This document shows, piece after piece, positions 56,795 through 64,000 of a stretch of 64,000 nt of DNA; the stretch's first letter is position 1; each line of letters opens with the position of its first letter. The notes under the pieces are model-generated. The model was not told the origin of the DNA and made no database searches. It worked only from the letters and a program-made list of their open reading frames with translations. Source of the stretch: Dactylosporangium sp040689395 (GTDB lineage Bacteria > Actinomycetota > Actinomycetes > Mycobacteriales > Micromonosporaceae); assembly GCF_040689395.1 (NCBI RefSeq), contig NZ_JBFAZX010000032.1, forward strand, positions 1-64,000, given 5' to 3'. The translations under genes and the position numbers were made by a program.

Positions 56795-58426
56795 TCAGCC
56801 GCTGAGGGCGGCCGACACGACCCCGCGGGCCTCGTCCTGGATGCGCGCCAGGTGCTCGGGGCCCCGGAACGACTCCGCGTAGACCTTGTACACGTCCTCG
56901 GTGCCCGAGGGCCGGGCGGCGAACCAGCCCGACTCCGTGACGACCTTGAGTCCCCCGATCGCGGCCCCGTTCCCCGGGGCCGCGGTCAGTTTCGCCGTGA
57001 TCGGCTCGCCGGCGAGGCTGGTCGCGCTCACCTGCTCGGGCGAGAGCCGGCCGAGCACCGCCTTCTCCTCGCGGGTGGAGGCGACGTCGACCCGGGCGTA
57101 GGCCGGCTCGCCGTGCCGGGCGACCAGATCGCGGTAGTGCTCGCTCGGGGTGCGGCCGGTGCGGGCGAGGATCTCCGAGGCGAGCAGGCACAGCAGGATG
57201 CCGTCCTTGTCGGTGGTCCACACCGACCCGTCGCGGCGCAGGAACGAAGCCCCGGCGCTCTCCTCGCCGCCGAAGGCGACCGACCCGTCGAGCAGGCCCG
57301 GCACGAACCACTTGAACCCGACCGGGACCTCGACCAGGGTGCGGCCGAGATCGGACGCGACCCGGTCGATCATCGAGGACGACACCAGGGTCTTGCCGAT
57401 CGCGGCGGCGGCCGGCCAGCCGTCGCGGTTGCGGTAGAGGTAGTCGATGGCGACGGCGAGGAAGTGGTTGGGGTTCATCAGCCCCGCGTCCGGGGTCACG
57501 ATCCCGTGCCGGTCCGCGTCCGCGTCGTTGCCGGTGGCCACCTGATAGTCGGCGCGCCGGCCGATGAGCGAGGCCATCGCGTTGGGCGACGAGCAGTCCA
57601 TGCGGATCTTGCCGTCCCAGTCGAGCGTCATGAACGCGAACGCGGGGTCGACGACCGGGTTGACCACCGACAGGTCCAGCTTGAAGCGATCGGCGATGTA
57701 CGCCCAGTACGACACGCTCGCCCCGCCCAGCGGGTCGGCGCCGATGCGGACCCCGGCCGCGGCGACGGCGGCCAGGTCGATGACCGAGCCGAGATCGTCG
57801 GCGTAGCCGGCGAGGAAGTCGAAGCGCTGCGTGCCCGGCGCGGCCAGGGCGCGCGCGTAGGACACCCGGCGCACCTCCTTGAGCCCCGCCCGCAGCAGCT
57901 CGTTGGCCCGGTCCTGGATCCACCTCGTCACGTCGGTGTCGGCCGGACCACCGTTGGGCGGGTTGTACTTGAAACCGCCGTCCTCCGGCGGGTTGTGCGA
58001 CGGGGTGACGACGACCCCGTCGGCGCCGCGATGGCGGTTGGCGAGGATCGCGTGCGACACCGCCGGCGTGGGCGTGTATCCGTCGCGGCTGTCGATGAGC
58101 ACGGTGACGTCGTTGGCGGCGAACACCTCCAGGGCGCTGACCGTCGCGGGCTCCGACAGGGCGTGGGTGTCCCGGCCGAGGAAGAGCGGGCCGGTGTACC
58201 CCTGGCTCGCCCGGTAGTCGCAGATGGCCTGGCTGGTCGCGACGATGTGGTCCTCGTTGAACGAGCCGCGCAGGCTCGAACCGCGGTGACCGGAGGTGCC
58301 GAAGGCGACCTGCTGGGCGGGGTCGGCCGGGTCGGGATGCACGGCGTAGTAACTGGTGATGAGCCGCGGCACGTCGACGAGGTCGGAGCGCTGCGCGGGC
58401 TGCCCTGCGCGGGGATGGACGGACAT
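56795..58426 (-). CDS. pgm: Phosphoglucomutase (alpha-D-glucose phosphate specific)
   Basis: The enzyme interconverts glucose 1- and 6-phosphate. The 543-residue protein has QQVAFGTSGHRGSSLRGSFN, the phosphoserine loop VVVTPSHNPPEDGGFKYNPP, the metal loop TGNDADADRHGIVTP, the sugar loop GGEESAGASFLRRDG and the phosphate site RPSGTEDVYKVYAE. The length is right for the Pgm branch. It ends close to adk on the opposite strand (convergent). Confidence 0.95.
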   Translation of the reverse strand: MSVHPRAGQPAQRSDLVDVPRLITSYYAVHPDPADPAQQVAFGTSGHRGSSLRGSFNEDHIVATSQAICDYRASQGYTGPLFLGRDTHALSEPATVSALEVFAANDVTVLIDSRDGYTPTPAVSHAILANRHRGADGVVVTPSHNPPEDGGFKYNPPNGGPADTDVTRWIQDRANELLRAGLKEVRRVSYARALAAPGTQRFDFLAGYADDLGSVIDLAAVAAAGVRIGADPLGGASVSYWAYIADRFKLDLSVVNPVVDPAFAFMTLDWDGKIRMDCSSPNAMASLIGRRADYQVATGNDADADRHGIVTPDAGLMNPNHFLAVAIDYLYRNRDGWPAAAAIGKTLVSSSMIDRVASDLGRTLVEVPVGFKWFVPGLLDGSVAFGGEESAGASFLRRDGSVWTTDKDGILLCLLASEILARTGRTPSEHYRDLVARHGEPAYARVDVASTREEKAVLGRLSPEQVSATSLAGEPITAKLTAAPGNGAAIGGLKVVTESGWFAARPSGTEDVYKVYAESFRGPEHLARIQDEARGVVSAALSG

Positions 58427-58553
58427 ACCGCATACGTTGCCACGACGGGACCCGGCGCGCGCAAGGGACGCCCAGGCCGGCCCCGGCTCCCGCTGCGCGA
58501 GCGCATCGACGGCGAGACCGGCTGAGCCCGCGGCACGGGCCCAGCCGGAAAGG

Positions 58554-59051
58554 TCACCGTGGCGTGCCGGGGGTCGGCTCGCTGGCCCCTCCGCCGCCGC
58601 GACCGGCGAACCGGCCGCCCTGCCGCCCGCGGGCCACCATGGCGGGCCGCATCGCCACGAGGCCGAGAACGATCATGATCGCACCGACCACGACGTTGTT
58701 GGCGATGATGCCGCCCGTGGTGAACCCACGCAGGATGACCCACGGCGAAATGATCGTCCACACGCCCACCACGACCGGCAGCCACGCCAGGCTGTGGGTG
58801 CGGCCGTAGGCGACGGCAAAGCCGCTGGCCAGAAGGGCCACCGCGATGCCGCAGATCAGGTTGTTGACGGTCAGGTTGAACGCGAAGGGCGTGAAGCCCA
58901 CCACCCACGGGCTGATCGCCAGGTAGAGCCCGGTGAGCGCCAGAACGCCGTCGGCGGTGCGCGCGGTGGGCGTCTCCGCCACCTGGTCGTACCGTGCACG
59001 CAACTCGACGATATCCGGGTGGCCCGCAAGATCTGAGATGGGTCGGACCAT
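58554..59051 (-). CDS. SPW-repeat membrane protein
   Basis: The 165-residue protein has four hydrophobic segments and two SPW motifs, in LYLAISPWVVGFTPFAFNLT and WTIISPWVILRGFTTGG, the hallmark of this small membrane family. The N-terminus is soluble and the tail is Gly/Arg-rich. The ATG at 59051 follows GGAAGGGG. Function is not known. Confidence 0.88.
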   Translation of the reverse strand: MVRPISDLAGHPDIVELRARYDQVAETPTARTADGVLALTGLYLAISPWVVGFTPFAFNLTVNNLICGIAVALLASGFAVAYGRTHSLAWLPVVVGVWTIISPWVILRGFTTGGIIANNVVVGAIMIVLGLVAMRPAMVARGRQGGRFAGRGGGGASEPTPGTPR

Positions 59052-59185
59052 GACGACCCCCTTCCGGTCGGATGACGTTTGGACTAACCCGAAAACGGCG
59101 GAACTAACCCGACAGGGCCCGCTGATGCCACGGACTCGCCCCGAGAGCGCTCCCATACGGCCGTTCTGCGGTACCGTCGGCGACC

Positions 59186-59527
59186 GTGACCAGGGATGAG
59201 CTCCTCGCGCACTGCCTCGCCAAGCCCGGCGCCTGGCCGGACCAGCCGTGGGAGGGCGACGTCGTGGCGAAGGTCGGGCCGAGGATCTTCGCCTTCGTGG
59301 GGACCGGCACGGTCGGCGTGAAGTGCGCGCCGAGTCGCGAGGCCGCCGACGAGTGGCTGCACCGCTACCCCGAGGACGCCTCGGCCATGGCGTACATCGG
59401 CCGGTCCGGCTGGAACACCCTGCGCCTCGGCGGCGCGATCCCCGACGACGAGGTCCTCGAGGCCGTCGACGAGTCCTACCGCTGGGTCGTTTCCAAGCTC
59501 CCTAAGAAGGACCGCCCCGCGTGGTGA
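59186..59527 (+). CDS. MmcQ/YjbR-family protein
   Basis: The 113-residue protein has the YjbR fold pattern: DELLAHCLAKPGAWPDQPWE, VAKVGPRIFAFVGTGTVGVK, GRSGWNTLRLGGAIPDDEVL and ESYRWVVSKLPKKDRP. Members are small DNA-binding-like proteins of unknown role. The GTG at 59186 starts the conserved region. It is divergent from the SPW gene and convergent with the MFS gene. Confidence 0.9.
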   Translation: MTRDELLAHCLAKPGAWPDQPWEGDVVAKVGPRIFAFVGTGTVGVKCAPSREAADEWLHRYPEDASAMAYIGRSGWNTLRLGGAIPDDEVLEAVDESYRWVVSKLPKKDRPAW

Positions 59528-59565
59528 TCAGGTGACGCGGTACGCCGAGCCCGCCTGCGCGTCGC

Positions 59566-60768
59566 CTACGGCCGAGCGGCCGGTGCGGTGGCGGGCGTCG
59601 CCGCGAGCACGAGCGTGGACGCCGCCGCGAAGGCGGCCGCGCCCGCGAACACCAGGCCGGGCAGCGCGTGCGGCAGCGACCAGGCGAACACCACGCCGGC
59701 CGCGACCGGGGTCACCGTCTCGGCGAGGGCGCCGATCCCGGTCAGCGCGCCCTGCACGGTCCCCTGTTCGGCGGCGCCGGTGACCCGCGACAGCCAGGAC
59801 TGCGCCGCCGCGCCGCCGGCCGAGCCAAGCACGCCGACGGCCTGCAGCACGTAGATCTCCCACGGCGCGGACGCGACGGCGGTACCGGCGAGGGCCAGCG
59901 CGCCGAGCGTGCCGCCGAGCACGGCGGCACGCTTGTCACCGAGCCACCGCACCACGGGGCCGGCGGCCCAGGCCTGCAACGCCGCCCTGGCCAGCGCCGC
60001 GGCCGCCATGACGAGGCCGACGTGGGCGGGGTCCCAGGCGAAGCGGTAGGTCACGAGGAACGTCCAGCTCACCTGCCCGGTCATGCGAGCCACGTCGGCG
60101 GCGAACCGGGCCCGCGCCAGCCGGCCGAGCACGGGGCGGCGCAGCACGCCGGCCAGGCCGCCGGCCGGGTTGGCCATCCGCAGGGTCAGCGGCACCGTCC
60201 GGTCACCGGGCCACGACTCGGGCAGCACGGCGTACCCGTAGACGACGTTGGCCAGGGCCAGGCCGGCCGCGGCGAAGAACGGCAGCCGCACGTCGACGGC
60301 GCCGAGCAGGCCGCCGAGCGTCGGGCCGGCGACGAAGCCGGCCGCGAACGCGGAGCCGACCAGGCCGTACGCGCGGGCCCGCCGCTGCGGCTCGACGACG
60401 TCGGCGATGTAGGCGTTGACCACCGTGTTCGTCCCCGCGCAGGCCCCGGCGAGGGCGTGGAGCACCAACATCGGCCAGGGCGCCGGCGAGACGGCGTGGG
60501 CCAGGTAGTCCCCGCCCAGGCAGGCGAGCGACACGAGCAGGACGGGCCGCCGGCCGTAGCGGTCGGAGATTCGCCCCAGCAGCGGCGCGGCGAGGAACTG
60601 CAGCAGGCCGTAGCTCGACCCGATCCAGCCCGACCAGCGGGCGCCGCCGGCGGCGTCGCCGGTGACGGCGGTCATGAGAGCCGGCACGATCGGCACGATC
60701 AGGCCGAGGCCGAGCATGTCGACGAAGACGGTGACGAGCAGGAAGGACAGGGCGGGCGCCCGGCGCAT
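59566..60768 (-). CDS. MFS exporter, TCR/Tet-like (12 TM)
   Basis: The 400-residue protein has twelve hydrophobic segments, with FVDMLGLGLIVPIVPALMTA in helix 1 and motif A APLLGRISDRYGRRPVLLVS, as in TetA-type exporters. RARAYGLVGSAFAAGFVAGP is motif C-like. It probably exports a drug or metabolite by proton antiport. AGGAGT precedes the ATG at 60768. A 12-bp palindrome upstream may bind a repressor. Confidence 0.9.
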   Translation of the reverse strand: MRRAPALSFLLVTVFVDMLGLGLIVPIVPALMTAVTGDAAGGARWSGWIGSSYGLLQFLAAPLLGRISDRYGRRPVLLVSLACLGGDYLAHAVSPAPWPMLVLHALAGACAGTNTVVNAYIADVVEPQRRARAYGLVGSAFAAGFVAGPTLGGLLGAVDVRLPFFAAAGLALANVVYGYAVLPESWPGDRTVPLTLRMANPAGGLAGVLRRPVLGRLARARFAADVARMTGQVSWTFLVTYRFAWDPAHVGLVMAAAALARAALQAWAAGPVVRWLGDKRAAVLGGTLGALALAGTAVASAPWEIYVLQAVGVLGSAGGAAAQSWLSRVTGAAEQGTVQGALTGIGALAETVTPVAAGVVFAWSLPHALPGLVFAGAAAFAAASTLVLAATPATAPAARP

Positions 60769-60806
60769 CGTGACTCCTGGGACGAGAGGGCGATGGGCCC
60801 CCTCGA

Positions 60807-60818
60807 ACCTCATGAGGT
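60807..60818. promoter_or_regulatory. Perfect 12-bp palindrome upstream of the MFS gene
   Basis: ACCTCATGAGGT lies 39-50 bp before the MFS start, between it and ptsI. A hairpin-like CAGCGT-ATCC-ACGCTG follows at 60828-60843. Confidence 0.45.
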
Positions 60819-60863
60819 ACGGAGGATCAGCGTATCCACGCTGTCAAATGGTTTTATCGTTCG

Positions 60864-62513
60864 TCAGCCGGCGCCGCGCCCGGCGGCGGCGCGGGCGGCC
60901 TGCGGGGTGTCGGCGGCCAGCGCGGCCTTCGCGATCTGGCGGCACTCCTGCAGGGTGTGCGCCGCCAGGGCCTCCCGCACCGCCGGGATGCTGCGCGGCG
61001 CCATCGACAGGCTCGAGATGCCCAGGCCGGTCAGGACCAGGGCGAAGTCCGGGTCGGCCGCCGACTCGCCGCACACGCCGACCGGCTTGCCGGCCGTGGC
61101 GCCGGCCGCGGCGCAGCCGGCGATGAGCGCGATGAGGGCCGGCTGCCACGGGTCGAGCAGCTCCGCGAGGTCGCCGCGCATGCGGTCGGCGGCGAAGGTG
61201 TACTGGCTGAGGTCGTTGGTCCCGATGCTCAGGAAGTCCACGTCGCGCAGGATCGCCGGGGCGCGCAGGGCCGCTGCCGGGACCTCGATCATCACGCCGG
61301 TCGTGGGCAGGCCGTGCGCGCGGCAGGCGGCGGCGAACTCGGCGGCCTCGGCGGGCGTGGCGACCATCGGCGCCATCACCCACACGTCGGCGTCGGTGGC
61401 GGCGGCCGCCGTGGCGATCGCGGACAGCTGCGTGCTCAGCACCTGCGGCGCGCGCCGGGCCACGCGCAGGCCGCGCACGCCCAGCGCCGGGTTGGGCTCG
61501 CCGGCCGGCAGACCGCCGCGCAGGAACGGCAGCGGCTTGTCGGCGCCGGCGTCGAGCGTGCGCACGACGACCTTGCGGCCGGGCAGGGCCGAGAAGACCG
61601 CGGCGTACGCCTCGACCTGCTCCTGCTCGCCGGGCGGGTCGGTCCGGTCCAGGTACAGCAGTTCCGTGCGGAACAGCCCGACGCCCTCGACGTCGCCGGT
61701 CAGGTCGCGGGCGCCGCCGATGTTGGCCAGCAGCGCGACGGGGTGGCCGTCGGCCGTACGTCCCGGCCCCCGCGACGCCGCCCAGCTCGTGCGCAGCCGC
61801 GCGGCGGCCGCGTTGACCGACGCCGCCTCGTCGTGGGACACCCCGACCGACACCGCACCGGTCCCGCCGTCGAGCGCCACGACCACCGCATCGGCGAGCT
61901 GCGAGATCCCGGTGCAGCGCACGACCGCCGGAATGCCCAGCGTCCGGGCCAGGATGGCGGTGTGGCTCGTCGGCCCGCCCTCGGCGGTGACCAGGCCCAG
62001 CACCACCGACGGGTCCAGGCCGGCCGTGTCCGCGGGCGCCAGGTCCCGCGCGACGAGGATGAACGGGTGGCCGGGCGACGGCACGCCCGGCATCGGCCGG
62101 CCCAGGCAGGCCGCGACCAGGCGGTCGCGCAGGTCGTCGAGGTCGCTGACGCGCTCGGCGAGGTATCCGCCGGCCGCCTCGAACGCGGCCCGGTGCTCGG
62201 CCAGGACCGCGGCGAGGGCGTGCGGCGCCGCCGAGCCCGCCTCGATCGCCGCGTCGGCGGCGTCGGTGAGGGTCTCGTCGGTGGCCATGAGCACCTGCGC
62301 GCGGAGCACCTCGGCAGCCGTGTCCTCCACGGCGGCGTCGGCGCGCCGGGTGAGCTCCGCCGCGACGAGGGCGACCGCCCGGCGTACCGAATCCTTCTCG
62401 GCCTCGGCGTCGAGCACCGCGGGCGGCGACGGCAGCGACGGCGGCGGCGCGAGGTGCAGCACCGGGCCTGCGGCGCGGCCCGGGCTCACCCCGATCCCGC
62501 GCAGCTCACGCAT
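60864..62513 (-). CDS. ptsI: PTS enzyme I (phosphoenolpyruvate-protein phosphotransferase)
   Basis: Enzyme I takes phosphate from PEP and passes it to HPr. The 549-residue protein has the phosphorylated His in VTAEGGPTSHTAILARTLGI, GVGLFRTELLYLDRTDPPGE, VVRTLDAGADKPLPFLRGG, GVMIEVPAAALRAPAILRDV, DFLSIGTNDLSQYTFAADRM and VCGESAADPDFALVLTGLG, all family signatures. Its ATG overlaps the end of the HPr-like gene by 8 bp. Its direct partner here lacks the phosphate-accepting half, so it must use another HPr. Confidence 0.93.
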   Translation of the reverse strand: MRELRGIGVSPGRAAGPVLHLAPPPSLPSPPAVLDAEAEKDSVRRAVALVAAELTRRADAAVEDTAAEVLRAQVLMATDETLTDAADAAIEAGSAAPHALAAVLAEHRAAFEAAGGYLAERVSDLDDLRDRLVAACLGRPMPGVPSPGHPFILVARDLAPADTAGLDPSVVLGLVTAEGGPTSHTAILARTLGIPAVVRCTGISQLADAVVVALDGGTGAVSVGVSHDEAASVNAAAARLRTSWAASRGPGRTADGHPVALLANIGGARDLTGDVEGVGLFRTELLYLDRTDPPGEQEQVEAYAAVFSALPGRKVVVRTLDAGADKPLPFLRGGLPAGEPNPALGVRGLRVARRAPQVLSTQLSAIATAAAATDADVWVMAPMVATPAEAAEFAAACRAHGLPTTGVMIEVPAAALRAPAILRDVDFLSIGTNDLSQYTFAADRMRGDLAELLDPWQPALIALIAGCAAAGATAGKPVGVCGESAADPDFALVLTGLGISSLSMAPRSIPAVREALAAHTLQECRQIAKAALAADTPQAARAAAGRGAG

Positions 62514-62676
62514 CGGGGGCGTCCAGATCGCGGGCGAGCTCGTCGAGCATCGCGTCGGCCCCGTCGCCGGAGGCCTCGAGGGTCACCGGCGTGCCCCGCT
62601 TGGCGCCGAGGGAGAGCACCCCAAGCATGCTACGGGCCGGCACCGGCTTCTTCGAGGTTTCCGTGCGGAGCGTCAC
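62506..62676 (-). pseudogene. HPr-like protein lacking the N-terminal half and active-site histidine
   Basis: A 56-residue frame from the GTG at 62676 encodes MTLRTETSKKPVPARSMLGV, then LSLGAKRGTPVTLEASGDGA, then DAMLDELARDLDAPDA. It matches the second half of HPr, including the Ser of RSMLGVLSLGA that corresponds to regulatory Ser46, but the first about 30 residues with G-L-H-A-R-P are missing; the upstream region encodes another protein. The GTG overlaps the preceding stop (GTGA), and the end overlaps ptsI, so it still looks translated. It is a truncated HPr, either a pseudogene or a regulatory remnant. Confidence 0.72.
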
Positions 62677-63254
62677 CGCCGTTTTGCTCTGCTTCCGCCG
62701 TGTTCATGCCCGGTTGTGCGGGGAGTCAGGACTTGAGCCACGGAAACCCACACCGGCCAGCCCACCAGCCATACCCCGATCACCAGCCCGATCAGCTCGG
62801 TCATGCCCTGCAGCGCCTCGGTGCGCCGTGGGTCGTCGATCCACAGCCGCCCGCCCTGCAGCAGCGCGACGGCGATCGCAGCGGCGAGGACCGCCTTGCC
62901 CCACTCGCGCCACTCGTACCTGACCCGTTCGGGCCCGCGCTTGGGCACGACCCGCGGCGGCGGCCCGCCGGCGAACCGATGCGCGAACCGCACGTCGGCC
63001 CACCGCACCAGCGAGGGTCCGAAGGCGACGGAGAAGCCCAGGTACACCGCGGCGAGGGCGTGCGCGCGGCCCGCCTGTCCCCCGTTGCCGAGGTCGGCGC
63101 CGGCGACGACGAGCAGGACGAGGTCCACCACGGGTGTCACGGCGAGCAGCACGGCACCGGCCCTGGGCCTGCGCAGCGGGTATCGGGCGAGCAGCCCGGC
63201 GGCGAGCAGCACCCAGAACGCGATCTCACATCCGACGATCCAACCGATCAGCAT
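62673..63254 (-). CDS. Integral membrane protein of unknown function
   Basis: The 193-residue protein has about five hydrophobic segments: LIGWIVGCEIAFWVLLAAGL, AGAVLLAVTPVVDLVLLVVA, HALAAVYLGFSVAFGPSLVR, WGKAVLAAAIAVALLQGG and ELIGLVIGVWLVGWPVWVSV. The loop RGPERVRYEWREWG is cytoplasmic-looking. No family is certain. The ATG at 63254 is the first good start. Its stop overlaps the HPr-like gene, making it the first gene of an operon with ptsI. Confidence 0.72.
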   Translation of the reverse strand: MLIGWIVGCEIAFWVLLAAGLLARYPLRRPRAGAVLLAVTPVVDLVLLVVAGADLGNGGQAGRAHALAAVYLGFSVAFGPSLVRWADVRFAHRFAGGPPPRVVPKRGPERVRYEWREWGKAVLAAAIAVALLQGGRLWIDDPRRTEALQGMTELIGLVIGVWLVGWPVWVSVAQVLTPRTTGHEHGGSRAKRR

Positions 63255-63373
63255 GCATCGAGCCTTGCCCGGCCGCGGGCCCGCCGCCTCGGCAATACCG
63301 ACGGTTCGCGTACATCGTTGGTAGCACCGCCGCGGTTTTGCAGGTTGCGCGGGTGTCTTTGTAGGTTGCGTGC

Positions 63374-64000
63374 GTGGCTCATGATCACGCGCGCTTCGGC
63401 TCGCTGTTGCACGCGTACGGCCGGGCCGACGACACCCCGGGCCACCTGGCCGCGCTCGCCGGCGGCGACCCGCAGGCGCGCGACGCCGCGCTGGGGCACC
63501 TGTGGTCCGCGGTGATGCACCAGGGTACGCCGTGGACGGTGACACCACCGGCCGCGGCTGCGGTCGCCGCGCTGCTCGCCGATCCCCGCCCGGCCGCACC
63601 GCTCGACGCCGGGCTGCGCTCGAACCTGCTGTCCTTCCTCGCCGCGGTGGCCGAGTCCGCCCAGCCCGGCTTCGACGCCGCCGAACTCGCGGCCATGGCC
63701 CATCCGCCCGGACGGGACGTGGATGCCGCGCTCGCGGCCGGCGAGGCGGACGACGAGGAGATCTGGGCGGACGAGGAGCTCGCGAACGCCCTGTACGCCC
63801 GCGCGCTCCTCGGCTGCCGGGAGGTCGTGCCCACGCTGCTCGCCGCCGCCGTACCGCTGCTGGGCGACCCGGATGCCACGGTCCGGGCGGCCGCCGCGCA
63901 CGCCGTCACCGCCTGCGCGACGGCCCTCGGCCCGGGCGCGGACCCGGGGCCGCTCGGTGCCCGCCTGAGCACCGCCGCCAGCACCGCCGGACCGGACGAG
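63374..64000 (+). CDS. HEAT-repeat-like protein, N-terminal part (runs off the right edge)
   Basis: From the GTG at 63374 the frame is open to the end of the window, 209 residues. It reads HARFGSLLHAYGRADDTPGH, LAALAGGDPQARDAALGHLW and VPLLGDPDATVRAAAAHAVT, with repeated helical pairs of HEAT or armadillo type: DPQARDAAL and DPDATVRAAA are classic HEAT turns. Such proteins act as scaffolds. The C-terminus and the partner are outside the window. Confidence 0.75.
   Translation, partial: MAHDHARFGSLLHAYGRADDTPGHLAALAGGDPQARDAALGHLWSAVMHQGTPWTVTPPAAAAVAALLADPRPAAPLDAGLRSNLLSFLAAVAESAQPGFDAAELAAMAHPPGRDVDAALAAGEADDEEIWADEELANALYARALLGCREVVPTLLAAAVPLLGDPDATVRAAAAHAVTACATALGPGADPGPLGARLSTAASTAGPDE

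Noticed and set aside
59668..62736. 1022-codon plus-strand frame opposite the MFS exporter and ptsI
   Set aside because: It is a shadow frame of the two well-supported minus-strand genes.

Overview
The window reads as chromosomal DNA of a high-GC actinomycete. Lineage markers are rbpA, lsr2, split neighbouring genes for apolipoprotein N-acyltransferase and polyprenol-phosphate mannose synthase, an acyl-ACP desaturase, FxsA, an ECF42/DGPF pair, many GTG and TTG starts and many 4-bp stop/start overlaps. The family mix fits Micromonosporales or a close relative; that placement is inference. No rRNA, tRNA, CRISPR array or intact insertion sequence was recognised.

Layout. 0-6 kb: a VOC-family gene cut by the window edge, a decayed Tn3-type transposase fragment, an endonuclease VII-like gene divergent from a zinc-knuckle/coiled-coil gene, rbpA with a SigR-type promoter, a pentapeptide-repeat gene, remnants of insertion-sequence ends and a secreted hydrolase. 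6-15 kb: an erythromycin-esterase/DUF6194 fusion divergent from a double-MerR regulator, the DGPF/ECF42 pair with its predicted promoter, a degenerate kinase-like gene, fxsA, ppm and lnt. 15-23 kb: a lysine-catabolic island, with kdd, an amidohydrolase, kamD, kamE, kal and a MutL-type reactivase in one coupled operon and kamA divergent from it. This outlines the clostridial lysine fermentation route (2,3-aminomutase, 5,6-aminomutase, diaminohexanoate dehydrogenase, later aminobutyryl-CoA deamination), but the cleavage enzyme Kce is absent locally. 23-31 kb: gtrA beside two related repeats, a beta-propeller protein, a 2'-5' RNA ligase-like protein and a sugar ABC importer with a ROK regulator. 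31-38 kb: lsr2, desaturase/plsC, an AI-2E-type permease, an AbiEii-like two-gene unit, PspC and a MarR/NTF2 pair.

38-51 kb: a repeat-rich stretch whose tandem units include the 3' end of a DHA2 drug exporter, then an ABC-F protein with a PPOX-fold protein, a PotABCD-like importer, an I36 inhibitor-like secreted protein with several palindromes upstream, and an HTH/transmembrane regulator. 51-64 kb: small membrane proteins including a 50-residue DUF6131-type protein, a MoxR/VWA pair, FKBP, adk, pgm, an SPW protein, an MmcQ/YjbR protein, a TCR-type exporter, and PTS enzyme I preceded by an HPr-like gene that has lost the half carrying the phosphorylated histidine. A HEAT-like gene runs off the right edge.

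The most notable observations are the aerobic-type lysine aminomutase island with its missing Kce, the truncated HPr coupled to enzyme I, the tandem duplication of an exporter gene's 3' end, the CCTAG-N4-CTAGG elements, and clear SigR-like and ECF42-like promoter matches. I did not find a system I can confidently call new.
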